From Sympetrum striolatum (lineage: Eukaryota > Arthropoda > Insecta > Odonata > Libellulidae): 64,000 nt of DNA. The stretch spans positions 40,333,393 to 40,397,392 of the forward strand of contig OX388350.1 of the NCBI GenBank assembly GCA_947579665.1, given 5' to 3'. Below are positions 25,210-38,205 of the stretch, piece after piece (the first letter of the stretch is position 1; every line of letters begins with the position of its first letter). The notes beneath the pieces are model-generated. The model ran no database searches, was not told the origin of the DNA, and saw only the letters and a program-made list of their open reading frames with translations. The position numbers were made by a program, and so were the translations under genes.

Positions 25210-25520
25210 CACAGGCACACAAAAAAAAGTTCTGAGCCCGAGCTTCGTCCCTTGTTTCACCATGTATTTTTGGCTCCCGAAACCGATCCCAGGGTCGGCA
25301 TAGCCCAGACATTCCGTATTTTCTTCCGTATTCCCTTCAATGGCACGGAGATAAAGCTTTGCGCTTATTCCCAGGGAATGGCCAATTTTTCGTCATTTTT
25401 TGACCGTAGCTGGCAAATACGGAACGTCTGGGAACGACCCCGGGATCGGTTTCGGGAGCCAAAAATACATGGGGAACCAAGAGTCGGAGCTCGGGCTCAG
25501 AACTTTTTTTTGTGCCTGTG
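25210..25520. mobile_element. MITE with long TIRs, PIF/Harbinger-like
   Basis: This 311-bp element begins CACAGGCAC and ends GTGCCTGTG. The inverted repeats extend about 110-120 bp on each side, sharing AGTTCTGAGCCCGAGC, CCATGTATTTTTGGCTCC and CGAAACCGATCCC in opposite orientation. TTA flanks both ends (25207-25209 and 25521-25523), the target preference of PIF/Harbinger transposons. It is GC-richer than its surroundings and non-coding; the overlapping open frames here are by-products of the repeat. Confidence 0.75.
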
Positions 25521-25523
25521 TTA

Positions 25524-28500
25524 TTTTAGAAGGGTTTGAGCATTATAGTCATCTCATGTATATTAACGCTAACTCTTTGAATCTTGAAATATCCGCCGGT
25601 TGACGTCACAGGCAGAAAGTTCGTGATTCGAAAGCTGACTAAGCGAGCAAATATTTACGAAAAATATCTGTTATCTTCTGTTTTCCAGTATTAAGCATTA
25701 GGAGTTAAAAATCAACGGTCTATTTTGTCTTAAATACAGCAGTGTAGTAAACAGAAATGGATTTTTTATGATAAAGCTCCGTGTATTCAGAAAAAGTAGG
25801 TTTTCTTGAAAATCACGGAATCTAGGTACTGTCTTTTTTCCTATGATAAGCACAACGTATCTTAGATCGAGGACAGGACATGTTTGTATCTTAGATCGAG
25901 GACATGTTTATAATCACCGCGCCCCAGTTAATGGAAAAGTTAAGTCTTCCGTCGCAACCGTATTAAGAAAGTATTATGGTTTGTTCCCGAGTAATTTTTA
26001 ATTCCGCGAGGGATTGAATTCACATATATCGGTGAACCAACTGCTATAAATAGTGAGTTGTGCAGAGCAAACAGTTCTCCCACGTGACATCGTATGCCAT
26101 ACTAAATTACGAAAGCTAACAATAAATTTCGAAAGTGTACCTTAATATATGAATATATATTCTGCACTTATCATGAAATAGGGTTCATGAAAATTGAATA
26201 ACATTCGTAGCAGTTGTCTAACACTTCCTAATTAATGATTGAATTATAATCAGAAATTAAATACTACAAAGAAACTATAATGAAAAGAAAGCGCTCTCTA
26301 TCTTATCGCCTATAAAAATTCCTATAATAAGCTTATATTCGGTTAAACTAAACTAATCATTCTTAGAGAAAAACGAAATTAAGGTAGTTTCATACTACCT
26401 AACTGGCAACTCAATGAATTGAACTGTGATCGTGAATGTAAGATTAGAAATTAACTACATGTTAAAGAGAGTACTATCTTTATTTTCGTGTATAAAATTA
26501 ATTATAAAAAAGTTCTCTTAATTATGCAAATACAGACTAACTATTCCTCGAAGTACCGAGATTTTTATAAATATAAAGTTATATTTTAACTAAAAGTTAA
26601 AAAGAGAGCTCTTTATTACCCGAATTATATCATAAACATGCGACTAAGAATGCTATCCAAACTAATCTAAGTTATACTCCAATCCGTTCCTGGTAACTGG
26701 GGAGGAACTGGTATCCAAACAATATCGACAAACAAGGACAGTTAACTAAAATCTGGTGAACTCGCTTTTGCCCCACTCAATAAAAAAAATAAATACTTCC
26801 CGATTAATAACTAATAACAACCGCTAAAACTCGAAATGGAGTCGACTCACAACAGTAACAGAACTATCCACTAAGTAAAAAGAAAAAAACTCCTGTCATC
26901 ACCAAAACTTGACTCGATATAATACACTGGGTAATATTGGCCCCGACCCTGTGAGGTCCCCTCCCCCACCAAATTCAAAATACTTAATATCATATATAAC
27001 TTCGCAAAATGCGAAAGTAGAATAAGCAGGATTTCACTAATATGTAGCCGAACTGTCGCCACACAACAGCACCCAAGGATTAGCTACACTTTATATTCCG
27101 CTGTGACCCAAAACGCGTGGAGTCAACTACCGCCGCGAACGAAGGGAAATATAAACTGATGCGAAAACATGAACTATTTGTTGAAAAATGGTCTCCACTG
27201 TGATGTAGCTAGTGGTTGCAAAAGTAACAATTATTTTATTAGGCCAACTCCCCGAAGAGGCAATAGGAGCACGAAATAAGGACTCAGTACAATTCTGAGG
27301 ACATTTCGCAAGGAAATACTCCCGAGTTTCTATCAATGAAGACTGATTACGGAGATTGCCGCTTACTCCAGATCCGCTAATATCTATGTCAGCACCAATT
27401 AGAACAGAAAATAGATCCAGGATTTTCAGTAGAAAAGGGAAGTAGCTCTTCATTGTGAAAAAGAAGGAAATAACGAATGGAGATGATGATTCCGCGGACG
27501 AGCATTGTATGTTACACAGAAGGTAGGATGAGAAATATAAATTTCATTAGATAGATTTCTCCAGTCTTTGCTACATGATATTGATAAAAGATAAGTAGAA
27601 TAGTATTATATAAAAGAAAATACTACGTAATAGACGTATACGTGGTCCCATGTCTTAAAATAGCCAAAGTGGAGATTTTCACCGATAACTCGGAGGAAAA
27701 CTTGGGTTTTCCATTAGGACTTCTCATGTAAATTTTTAGGGAGTATTAATCTTGCTTTTATTGTAACTAAATTGAAAGATGAATTACTTTTTTATGTAAA
27801 CAAACAGAGTTGATATAAGTGTGATTTTCTATTTTGCTGGCCATCTTTTCGAAAACTGATGAGGAGACTATTTTATGTTTCGTGAAAATAAGCATCTATG
27901 ATTATCAATTGTAGCAAATGGTGAATTACTGATATTGTAATTATTATTTTTGTTTTGTAAGCCATTCACTGGTAGATCCAATATTTTATTTGTATTTTTC
28001 GTTTTTATTTTTCGTTCTGTATCATGATAATTTGTAAATTCTTCTGGTTATTTTGGAAACAATAATCAATTTTACTATGTTAAAAAATCCTTATGATCAT
28101 GTAAATTCGTATGTAATAATAATGTGGAATTATTTACTAGAAAAAAAAATTAAATTGGTATGAACGATTGTTCCTCATGTAGTCTCACATGCTTCTTCGA
28201 AATAATAGCATGCAGTGAGACGAGGTGTGTTTACCAATAAACCACTGACACAGAAGCAAAGAATTTTCTACGTAGTTGGAGCTGTAAAGAAGAGCTTCGA
28301 AAGCGGCTGAAGTTAATGAAATAAAGGCAGTAATACCTTCAAGACTGACGCTCTCCTACTATTTTCTCTGACGCTACGCAAGAAGAGGTGGAGTGCAGAA
28401 ACGCTTACTCATGATTTTTAAGAGCACTGCTCCGAAAACTTTTAAGGATATTTTCAAACTGAGGTAGAAGAGCTACATCTTATTGCTGACGAGCGATTGT

Positions 28501-31500
28501 ATTTCTTAGAAAGCCTCGGCTATTTCCTCAGAAGTGGAAAATATCGATTCAAAATTTATTTAACATGAAAATTTATACTATTCCAGACAGGAATGCGGGT
28601 ATTTTTTGTCGTTTAATTCTATACAAAAATCTGCAGGTATAAATAAGTATTTCTTGCTTTCATTGCCTCTTACGCAACATAAGCCTCGAATAAGAAATTT
28701 ATTTTTAAGTAAATGGTAAAATATTGAAAACACATCTTTCAGCATATTATTCCTCTGAATTTACTTTCAGTCAAATAGAAGATAGCTCGATTTGCTAATG
28801 GTATATCATAATCTTTAATATAATCACATTATGCTAAATTATAGTGATTAATATTGTTAATTAAATCGTGTTAAATTTTGTTATAGTTAATCTAACATAC
28901 ATCCTATTTGATTCAAGTCCACATATGAAACTTTTTCTGCATGGGTGGAATTATATTTAACTCAGTTTATGTTCTAATACCATTTTAACAGTGAACTGGA
29001 AAGACATCCTCCATTCAAGGCAAGGATCAATACGGATATTCATGCGAAGTTTTCCATTAGAGTTGTCCGGGAAAAAATAAATTTTTGGATCCCATTAGGA
29101 AGTCGACATGTGCGGTTACCTTACGTTTGCTTTTTGCGCTAATATTCACTTCTTGACGCCCTTTCCTTTATTTCTTGGTAGCTTCTCCCGCCCCTGCACA
29201 TCACCCACCCTCTTTTCCTTGTTTTCACCTCTGTATTTTCCATTGCTTCTTGCCTTCAATTACTTTCTTGAACAATTTCTCTCCTCTCGATATTTGATCT
29301 ATCAATTTCCTATGCCGTCACACAGTGGGTAAGAATCAAAATGAGCTGGCCAAATATAAAAATTGTTTTTTTTTTTTAAAGTGCGGACTTGCTGGAATAA
29401 ACCGATTGTTAGCTTGTCTTTCTTTTCTTTGATAAATCGATTTTTACGAAAAACCAATTTTATAATCATATCGAGCCTTATGTCTTTTTATACGAGCTTC
29501 AGTTGTAATTTTCCACTATCGTCATTAATTCTCCTCCTCAAAATTAATGTATCGCTAAGATATTATCCTCCATTACTTCAAATTCCATAGACGGTTCTTT
29601 AGAGTTATTAATTCGAATTTTGACTGGCTTAGAAGGTCGATAATTCATGAGTAATAATTAGTAATTTTTATTCAATTCATGAGTATTTATTAATAATTTT
29701 TGAGTAATAATGTGTATTATTATTAGAAATTTATTTATTCGATGAGTTCTTTGTGAAGAAAAAAGTTTTAGGCAACTCATAAATTGGGCTGAACGAATGA
29801 ATTTTTTTGAGGTTACGTTCCACTTAAACAATTATTGATGCTAAGTTTTGATTTCTTTAAACTAAGAAGCATGTGGTTTGTATTCGTGCGAAAGATAGAG
29901 ATAGCAACTGAAGGAAAAAAGCAGAATTCTATATTGGATTTGTAGAGAATATTAGTAGTTTTAAAAATGATCACGGATAAAAATTCGGGATAAATGTTCT
30001 TAACCTTACGATGATATAATACTTATAACAAAAAATAAAAAACACGCATACATACAAGAAAAATCCTCCTTAATGAGAATATATGTATATTTTATAATAT
30101 TATACGAAAATAAACATTCTATTAGACGAAATGAAGAACAGCGCCGGACCTAATAGTTGGTGTTGGCTTTCTCTCACACTTCATACAATTTCAATCGTGT
30201 ATTTGGACGTTTTTTTTATTTCTCCATATACGTAGTATGGTGAAAGTATTGTTTACACGAAAAAATCGACTTCGAGATTTCAACGGAAATACGTTTTGGG
30301 GTCCCTAGAACACGTTTTGGCCATTTTCGGAATGTCTGGGTGTATGTGTGTGTGTGATTGTGATCGTTCTTACGTGAAAACTATTTGCCTATTAACTATT
30401 GCCTATATTATAACTATTTTTGGCGCAAATCGGTCGACCGGAAGTCGAGCTTTATTCTTCGAAGCAAATTTCAGTTTTTTACTAAATATCTCCATAAATA
30501 TGATATTTAGGTATATACAATTATCTACATAAGTTACAAAAAAATTATTTTTCTATAAGTTTTATTTGAAGAATTATCGATATCAACCACCGTTTAGGAG
30601 TCGTATCATAATTAACCAATTTTCTGGTTATTGCGACATATTAAAATGTCGTTTTCATTTATACCATTTCACAATAATGCTATATACAACATGATTACTA
30701 TATTTCCTCAAAGTTTTATGTAGAAGTTGATTTGGAATTTGAAACACGTGTATTTATTTCAAAATAATTAATCAATTATAATTGTTTCGTGACGTTATTG
30801 ATCACTCTTCACAATAGAAACAAAGTTCGTAACTATGGGTTTGTTTGCATGGTAAAGAATGCAATTCAAAGCGTATTTCGCTCACACTCTTGCTATAGAC
30901 TGAACTCTGGCTGATTGATAAGGTTTAAAAGGTTTTTTTTTCATTTGTCTTCTTTGTTTTCTTATGTGCATATTAATAATTTTCGTCATTATCTGTTACT
31001 TTTTAAGTTTCCACTGTTTAAATGTTTTGTCTTTATTTTTATTAATCGATTGTGTTGTTCGTGTGTTATTTTGCTCTTCGTTCGTATTTTGATTTCGAGG
31101 AAGAAATACTATATGGAGAGAGTCATGTGCTGGTCACATCAGATTTTTTATATTATATATTTCTATCGTTACTATGTCCCGCATCTATATATTTTCCGCA
31201 TTCTGCAGCTTTCGTTATACGACTTATGGTATTTTCATATGCGTAACACTGCGCGGAATCATTCGGTTCAAGTAGGGTGCTCGAAGGCCGCGTTTGCTTT
31301 AGTCGGTGTATAGAAGTTATGAGGGTTCACACAGAATCAATAGTATCGGAATTCGTAATGCAAGGGAATTTCCATTATTGAGATGAGCCATTTCCGTGTC
31401 AACACACGAGGTGAATTCTATTGAGTAGGCTAAATGAAGGAAGACCTACGCTGCCATTCGACGACGGAGTGTGACACCATTTAATAGCTATTGACCTCAA

Positions 31501-32829
31501 AATGGGGTTCGTCGGATTCTCCATCGGGACATTGATTCGATTTCGTATTAACCCATTTAGAGGAATTGCCCACAAAGAGTTTAAAGGCATCGATTGAATA
31601 ATAATACATCAAATCGTTTTAAAATTCATCGATGGATCCATCAAACCATTTTTATTCACCGATGGATCTATGATGCTTTCTACGGATGTCGATCGAGATT
31701 AATACCTGATGAAGTACCGATGGTTCTGATGGCAGTAGTGAGTAATTCCGATGTTGATTTCAGCCTCATAAAAAGCCAGTAAATGGTAATTAACAATGGG
31801 GGATACAGCGTATTTATAATGCAAAAATCGACGAACACATACATCCAGCCCTATTTATGTTTCAACACAGAAAAATGAATTATGGAGATTACAAATTGTT
31901 TATGCAATAGTAGTCATCTTGTAAAACAGCAGTCAACCCAACGGACTGTACTTAAATTCATCAAGATTAAATAACTCATTGAGGTAATGAGATAAACATC
32001 AATGCAATCCATCGCTCATCAGATTGATGAATTTAAAAACGCACCCAAAGCTAATATTAAGTTTGAGTTAAGCAAGTGATTTTTACAAGTTGTTTAACTA
32101 CCACGTCTTTTTTACCATCCATTAAGAGATTCCCATATATAGTATTACCTATCGTTTCTGCATCATGATTCGAATCGAAGACTAAAAAAATCAATAAATG
32201 AAAGTGTATACACATGTGTTCTGTATACAGAACAGTAAGCAGTATTATTATATTTTTCTGACTTTAAGCTACTGATAAAACCCTGTTCTAGTAATTATGT
32301 ACAGAAAACACGGAAGAGAATAAAAAGCATAGAAACATATAGGATTGTGAGAAGAAAGAAGTGAGTGCTAGTAAATAAATTGATTGAGGAAATGGAAGAG
32401 AACAATGGACAACTGTGAAAATTCTAAAAACTGACATAAACATTTTGGTCCCAATCTGAGAACTGTATGTATCAGTTAGGAAACATGCTCACAGAAAGAA
32501 AGTACATAATATATAGACAAAATGACTATAAAGAATTATGTCAAAAAAAGAGGAAGAAGAAATTTGAAGTAGTTTCGAAGATGCAGCAATGAAAGATATG
32601 GGCAGGACATGCCAAAGTCAGTATAAGTATTTATAATATTTCAGAACAAACAGAACCACAAAGATCATATCACAGTAGGACTACAATAATCGATGGGAAA
32701 TGTTCATGGAAGAAACTGCATGATCTAATTAAATATGGAAAGAAGAAAAGATCACTTAAGTTTAGAAAGAAGGTATAAAATACCTATCATTAAAAAAGAT
32801 GACAAAAAAATCTTAACTTTTTGATGGTT
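25524..32829. other. long intergenic stretch, no gene supported
   Basis: About 7.3 kb of AT-rich DNA. A loose, degenerate tandem pattern around (A)AGAGAG...CTCT and TATAAAA motifs is visible at 26280-26640. An imperfect hairpin lies at 28182-28221 (GTCTCAC...GTGAGAC). Short direct repeats of GATGGATC(T/C)AT occur at 31632-31670. The minus-strand open frame 27127-27453 (108 codons) begins with a hydrophobic segment but matches nothing I know. I do not call any gene. Confidence 0.4.
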
Positions 32830-34620
32830 TAAGGCTTCTTTACAATAGAATAGCTCTGGATATGCCAAGGTTATTGGTGACTGTGCAGTTTTAGAAATAA
32901 CACACCTACAAAGGATCAGATTTTTATGATAAGTCAGATGTTTGAGAAATTATTGGAATAAAGCATTACACTTTAAATTTGTTTGTAGATTTTAAAATGG
33001 CAATTGATGAAGGCAATAGACAGGTGATGTTGACAAACCATAGAAAATTAGGCATACTTAACCCATTTCTGGTCCGGTAAGTCCAAATGGAATCACTTCA
33101 CTTTTTTGATTTTATCATCAATTTATATCGCCTGCTGACTCCATTTGGGCTCATAAGCTGTAGCTTATAATTCCAGAAGCATGTTTTATGACTTGCTGTT
33201 CAAGAAAAATAATTATCTTCTGTTGTAGATGAATATTACTGTATTCATGCTTAAGAGATTTTGCCCTGGGTGATGTTTTCGTTATTGAAAAACTGATTGA
33301 AAATGGAATATTTTCACTTATAAAACTTTAAATCTCTTTCAATAGTGTTCAGCATTGTATGTTTAATGTTTCAAGCAGTCATCACGATAAATGTTTTTTA
33401 ATTTTTTTCCTAAATACAACTTCATTCCACATTGAATTAAGTCAGACATTTTGTTTCTAATTTGATATAAATGAATTAAATATTTCCTGAACATATGTAA
33501 CACCTTCAAAGTCCACTTGGTAAAAAAATAAATTCATTTCGCATGAAACACATGCTAATTTTCAAAATTTGGACCAGAAAGCATTAAGGAATAGGTGAAG
33601 CTTGCTGAAGTTACAATGGAGGGTTCAAATGCTTGAGTAGAAATCCCAACAGGATTTCCACTCAAGCATTTAAATTTAATCAGGTTAAGACAGGGTGATT
33701 CTGCAGAAGTATTTTTGTTTAATCTTGAACTGGAAGTTGCTATCAGAAATATAGACTCAACAGGAACCATACATTATAGAACATTCCAAATAGCAGCATA
33801 TACCAATGATATCTTTGTAGAAGGAAGTGAAAAAAATAAAGAAAAAATAGGGGAAAGGAGAGAGAGAGAGAGAGAGAAATATTGGATGAATTTTATAATA
33901 AATTATGTAAAAATTAAATATGTGATTTTACAAGGGTCGGAGGTATAAACAGAGATTCACTAAAATAAAATAAAAGGAAATTTAAATCCTTTTTATATCC
34001 TTTTTATGTCCTTTTAAATACCTAGGGTCTGCCATGAGCAAGAACAATATAACCTCAGATAAAATCCAAGAAAGAATATTTGCAGGTAATAGTTGTCAAA
34101 ATGTGCTAAAGAAACTTATAAGTTCTAATATTCAACATAAGTAATCAAAACTAAAAATGTGTAAGACAATGCTGACACCCATTTTGGCATGAGCACTAAT
34201 AAAGCAAAACATAGAAAGATGGGAAATTTTTCAAAGAAAATCACTAAGATCAATTTTTGGACCAACACAGAATGGAGGTGTATGGAAAATAAAAAAATGC
34301 AGAACTATTTGAGCTTATAAAAAGGGAAAATTCCGTGTCCTTTATAAAATAAGCGAATCTGACTGTTGAAACATTTTGCTTATATAGTACACACAAGGAA
34401 AAAATAGGGAATTTTTGAATGGACACCAGATAGAAGTAGACCTGGAAGAAAATCCCATAAAAGTATTGAGACGTAATGTCACAGTGGATATCGCAAGGAA
34501 GGATATCTTTAACTTGAGAAAACCTAACAAACAACAACAAAACTTAGCAAAAGATATATGAAGAACAGCTACAAATGTTGAAGAGATCATAATCCAAAGA
34601 GGGTTACATCATACAAGGGA
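32830..34620 (+). pseudogene. degenerate LINE reverse transcriptase with an internal insertion
   Basis: From about 32899 the plus frame reads TPTKDQIFMISQMFEKLLE, then LNLFVDFKMAIDEGNR and NHRKLGI (32975-33058). This matches RT blocks of the form STxDQIFxLRQxLEK...LFVDFKxAYDSIxR...LRKLGIP. The frame then stops for about 500 bp (33075-33585, AT-rich, probably inserted DNA). It resumes with LRQGDSAEVFLFNLELE and IAAYTNDIFVEGS, the counterpart of LRQGDxLSxLLFNLxLE and YADDI with the first Asp of YADD mutated. The late segment IFGPTQNGGVWK (34250-34290) matches the post-RT tail. Many stops: a dead copy. Confidence 0.75.
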
Positions 34621-35049
34621 GAAAATATTAATCAGTTATTTGTACAATTAAAAAATGAATAACTTTTATGAGTTTAATTAATATAAAATCATTTTTATAT
34701 GGTCTCATCTGAAAATAATGAATGTTTATGACTATAAACTATTTTTCAGGATCAAAAATAGCAGAAAAAATATAATTTGACTTTGCTACATAATATTTGG
34801 CAGACATTTCTGGTTTTAGTGCTGTTTCAGTGGCAGAAGAAATTGAAATTTAACTTTAAATGAGTGAAATATACAATATGTATTTTGTGCTAATGTATTT
34901 ATGAGAAGAACCTTATTATTGTGTCAGCATTAGCACTTTAATGTGGATTATAAACATTCAAAGATGCATCAAAATAAAACAGACTAACTTGAGAATTTAG
35001 CTATGACTATGAAAAATACATCCTGGTCAGAAACTATATTCCTACGAGG

Positions 35050-35540
35050 TCTATTCATTTTAGGAGATTAAGATGGAACAAACATTGAATTTTGGGCACA
35101 TGATAAAAGGATCCTGAGGGTCAAATGCGATGGGGCTTTGTTGTAATTAAGGAACCATGAGTGTTTCCTCTAAAGTTCAAAACACTTCCTCCTGACAATT
35201 TCTCGGAATTGTTTCAGAATATCTGACATGAACCCACTTATATGTAGATGCCACCCTCCTCTGCTAGTTATCTGACAGTCAGTTGTTGATTGGCCCACCA
35301 AGGACCCAGGAACCTCTCCTGATTACCATCATCAGTTGATGTTGATGGCCTTTCACTTAGAAAATCATCTTCAATTGAGTTTCAACCACTTTTGAAGCAT
35401 GAATACCACTCAAAACTCCAACTACAAATCATCACTTCTTGGCTAAAATCAATTTTCAACATTTGATACATTTCTGTTGTGGTTTTGCTGAGTCTGAAAC
35501 AGAATGTCAAGCAACAGTGATGCTCCTCCAGGTTGTTCAT
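35050..35540 (-). pseudogene. mariner-type transposase, internally deleted
   Basis: From an ATG at 35540 the minus frame reads LTFCFRLSKTTTEMYQMLK, FEWYSCFKSG, a stop, NSIEDDFLSERPSTSTDD and QQLTVR(stop)LAEEGGI. These align with the two helix-turn-helix regions of mariner transposases (FRLGK...FEWxxRFKxGR.SIEDDxxxGRPSTS...LAEExGI). Near 35150-35080 another frame reads WFLNYNKAPSHLTLR, the counterpart of W.LHHDNAPxHT, which holds a catalytic Asp; here that Asp is replaced by Lys. Most of the catalytic domain between these pieces, including the first catalytic Asp region, is missing. It is dead. Confidence 0.75.
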
Positions 35541-38205
35541 TTTTCAAATTTGCCTCAAGTGAAATACACTTTCAGACAAAACTGCCATAACTAAAGTAAA
35601 AAACATTATCAACAGACAGAAAATGGGAGAATCAAGGTTTCAAATGCTCTATGCCATAATTCATTTGTACAATTTAAACTGCTCTGAAACTTTAGTTTTT
35701 TTCTATTTTGTTGGCAACTTTTCTTAATCCTGCCATTGTAATTGAAACTATTATAACCTTAAAAATTTTAAAAATTATCCTACCATTGCTTGGGAAAAAA
35801 TATTGATTTAACTTCATGAAAGATTCGATATTATTATTTATTATATTCATTATTCTATTATTAGAGGACTTCATCTTCATTTCATTCTATAAATATTGCT
35901 ATACATAAAAGTTTCTGATTGTATTTATTTAGTAGCAGAGTACTATGCAAGCCATTTTGGCCAAGAGAATAGGGAACTGAGGAGATGAAATTTAACAAAT
36001 ATGATTACCTTTTACTAAATTTAAAATTTATTGATCTGAAAGAAACATTTTATGTAATGACAGTTGCATTGTAAAAATGAGTACCTTAATGTAAAGTCTT
36101 CTCATATGGAAATTTATTGCATTTTGAAGTCATGTAAAATATGACTCTGCAACAAGCAAGGAAAATGAGCTTTTGATGAATTTTGTGCAGATTTATTTTA
36201 TTTGGTAACAGGAAAATTCTAAGAAAACAAATGCTTTCAAAGCAAAGCATTTTAAATTAAATTCTTCAAATGATCATTACTTTGAAAATTTGCCCTTGCT
36301 CTAAAAAATGCCATGATAAAATGCTATGCAATGCCCACACCCAACTGAACTTTCACATAGGATCATAGCTTTACTAAGTAGATTTCAACTTCATTTCCAT
36401 TAAAATTAATTTAGGATAATTCCAATTTGTTAGTGATTTACTTTTGAAGAATTGTTTTAAGAATTTGTGTTCGAAGTTTTTGCTTTTAAAGAATTTGTAT
36501 GCTCTCATTTGATTGATCATGAAGCAAAATAGTACGTGCAAAATGATTTTGCTGAAAGAAAATGGCAATTTTTGACAATTGTTTTGCTCTAACTCTTTGG
36601 ATTCCATGGTTTTCTGAAATGAAAATCACAATACGAGTTTTTTCATATAGGACATCTGTTAAATAAATGTACCCAAAGAATAAGTTGCAGAATATATTTA
36701 TTACTTAGATTTATTTTTGGTATAAAAAATCAAGCAGAATTATTACAACATTTTATATTGTATAACACTTTATAAGCAAATAATTTAAAATGTATGTCAA
36801 AAATACATCTCGATTTCCATTTATAATCAACATATGTTAAACATACAGAAATGTGCATAAAAGATTTTAGCTTTGCAAACAGAAACAACAACAATAGTTC
36901 AAAGTGTAATAAAAAATTAATTACTTCTGGAGAAGTGATGTTTCACTATGCTCTCTAAGTACAGGAGATACTTGGAAATCTACATCTGTTTAAGTACATA
37001 CATTTATTTAAGACAATTTAATTAAGATCATTTACTGGGATGTTTTTTTATAAACAATAATAAAGATGCCATTGCTAAGGTTGGAAGGACTTCTTGAAAA
37101 TTTCTGAGGAGTCAAATTGAACAATAGATAGAGCATAGAACTTTTACTATAATTAATAATTCAGCTATTATGAACTATTAGAAATCACAATCATATGGTC
37201 ATAAATATTAGAAATCACTGGAGCTGTCATTGTGAAGGGAATGATAGTTAAAAAAGACTATGGACTTTAATACTGCCTCTTGAAGATGAATTTGAGATTA
37301 TAAGAGGATGAATCGTTAGGAAATACAGTAAGTCTTTCTATGTTTAAAAGGCTATTTATGATTAAGAATATCACTTCACTATGACTTCATTTTGAGTGGA
37401 GATCTGGTCAGTGATATTTAAACCATAGGCAGGTAATGATCTCTTTCTTACATTTACTAAACAGAGTGGAAGATAACGGATTGAAGAAATATTGACGCAC
37501 AAATGCTTTTAAAGTGAGACTCTACTAAAATTGGCAAATACAAATTTTGAGGAGGACTAGAAAATACACTTATTGCTAGAAGGATGGCAGGTCAGTTAAA
37601 ATTAATTCTAGGGAATGCAGAAGTGTGAGCACAATTGCAAAAATATGATTTTATTTTTTTTACGGTTTTTCTTTCTCTATAACATTGATAGTTCTCTAAA
37701 TAAGGTTTTGAAATTGGGTAGTATACACTGCAGGAACTTCTACGTGGTCAACAATCAATTCACCACAGCAAAATATATGTAAACTCCTTATTTTTGAAGA
37801 TTACAATTTTATTTCCACTTTCCATATCACACCTTGATTTATTCGGGGAAACTCCTGATAGGTTAACTGAAATCAAACTCATTTTAAGGGAATAGTACCC
37901 ATTTTTTCAACTTATCATGCAAATATATACTGAACCTGACTTTTCAACTTATCATGCCTTTACATATTTATTGACCTGATATTGAATTCAAATCAGATTA
38001 AATCACAGCAAATATTGATTAAAGTATTATACACCAGAGGGAATAGCATACAATGTGGGATTTTGTATAAAATGAGGAAATATCTATTTGGTTTAAAAAT
38101 GAAGAAATGCTAAATTAGATATTTTTACAAATTACTAAATTAGAAGTTATGCTAAAATACTAGACAAGATTTTGTTAGGGTAGCTGTGATAATTTTCAAG
38201 TAGAA
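35541..38205. other. intergenic / 3' flank of the BBS10-like gene
   Basis: AT-rich sequence without a recognised gene. The nearest poly(A) signal downstream of the BBS10-like stop is at 37967-37972 on the minus strand, so the right end of this stretch is probably 3' UTR. Confidence 0.4.
37967..37972 (-). promoter_or_regulatory. candidate poly(A) signal of the BBS10-like gene
   Basis: AATAAA on the minus strand, about 235 bp after the stop codon. It is one of several A-rich possibilities, so the assignment is tentative. Confidence 0.3.

Noticed and set aside
25252..25603. Overlapping plus-strand frames of 67-95 codons
   Set aside because: They are readings through the inverted arms of the MITE at 25210-25520.
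27127..27453. 108-codon minus-strand frame with a hydrophobic N-terminus that could be a secreted protein exon
   Set aside because: No recognisable domain, no convincing splice partner or neighbours, and similar open frames occur by chance in this window.
28182..28221. Imperfect hairpin that might be a miRNA precursor
   Set aside because: The stem is short and interrupted, with no conservation or expression evidence.
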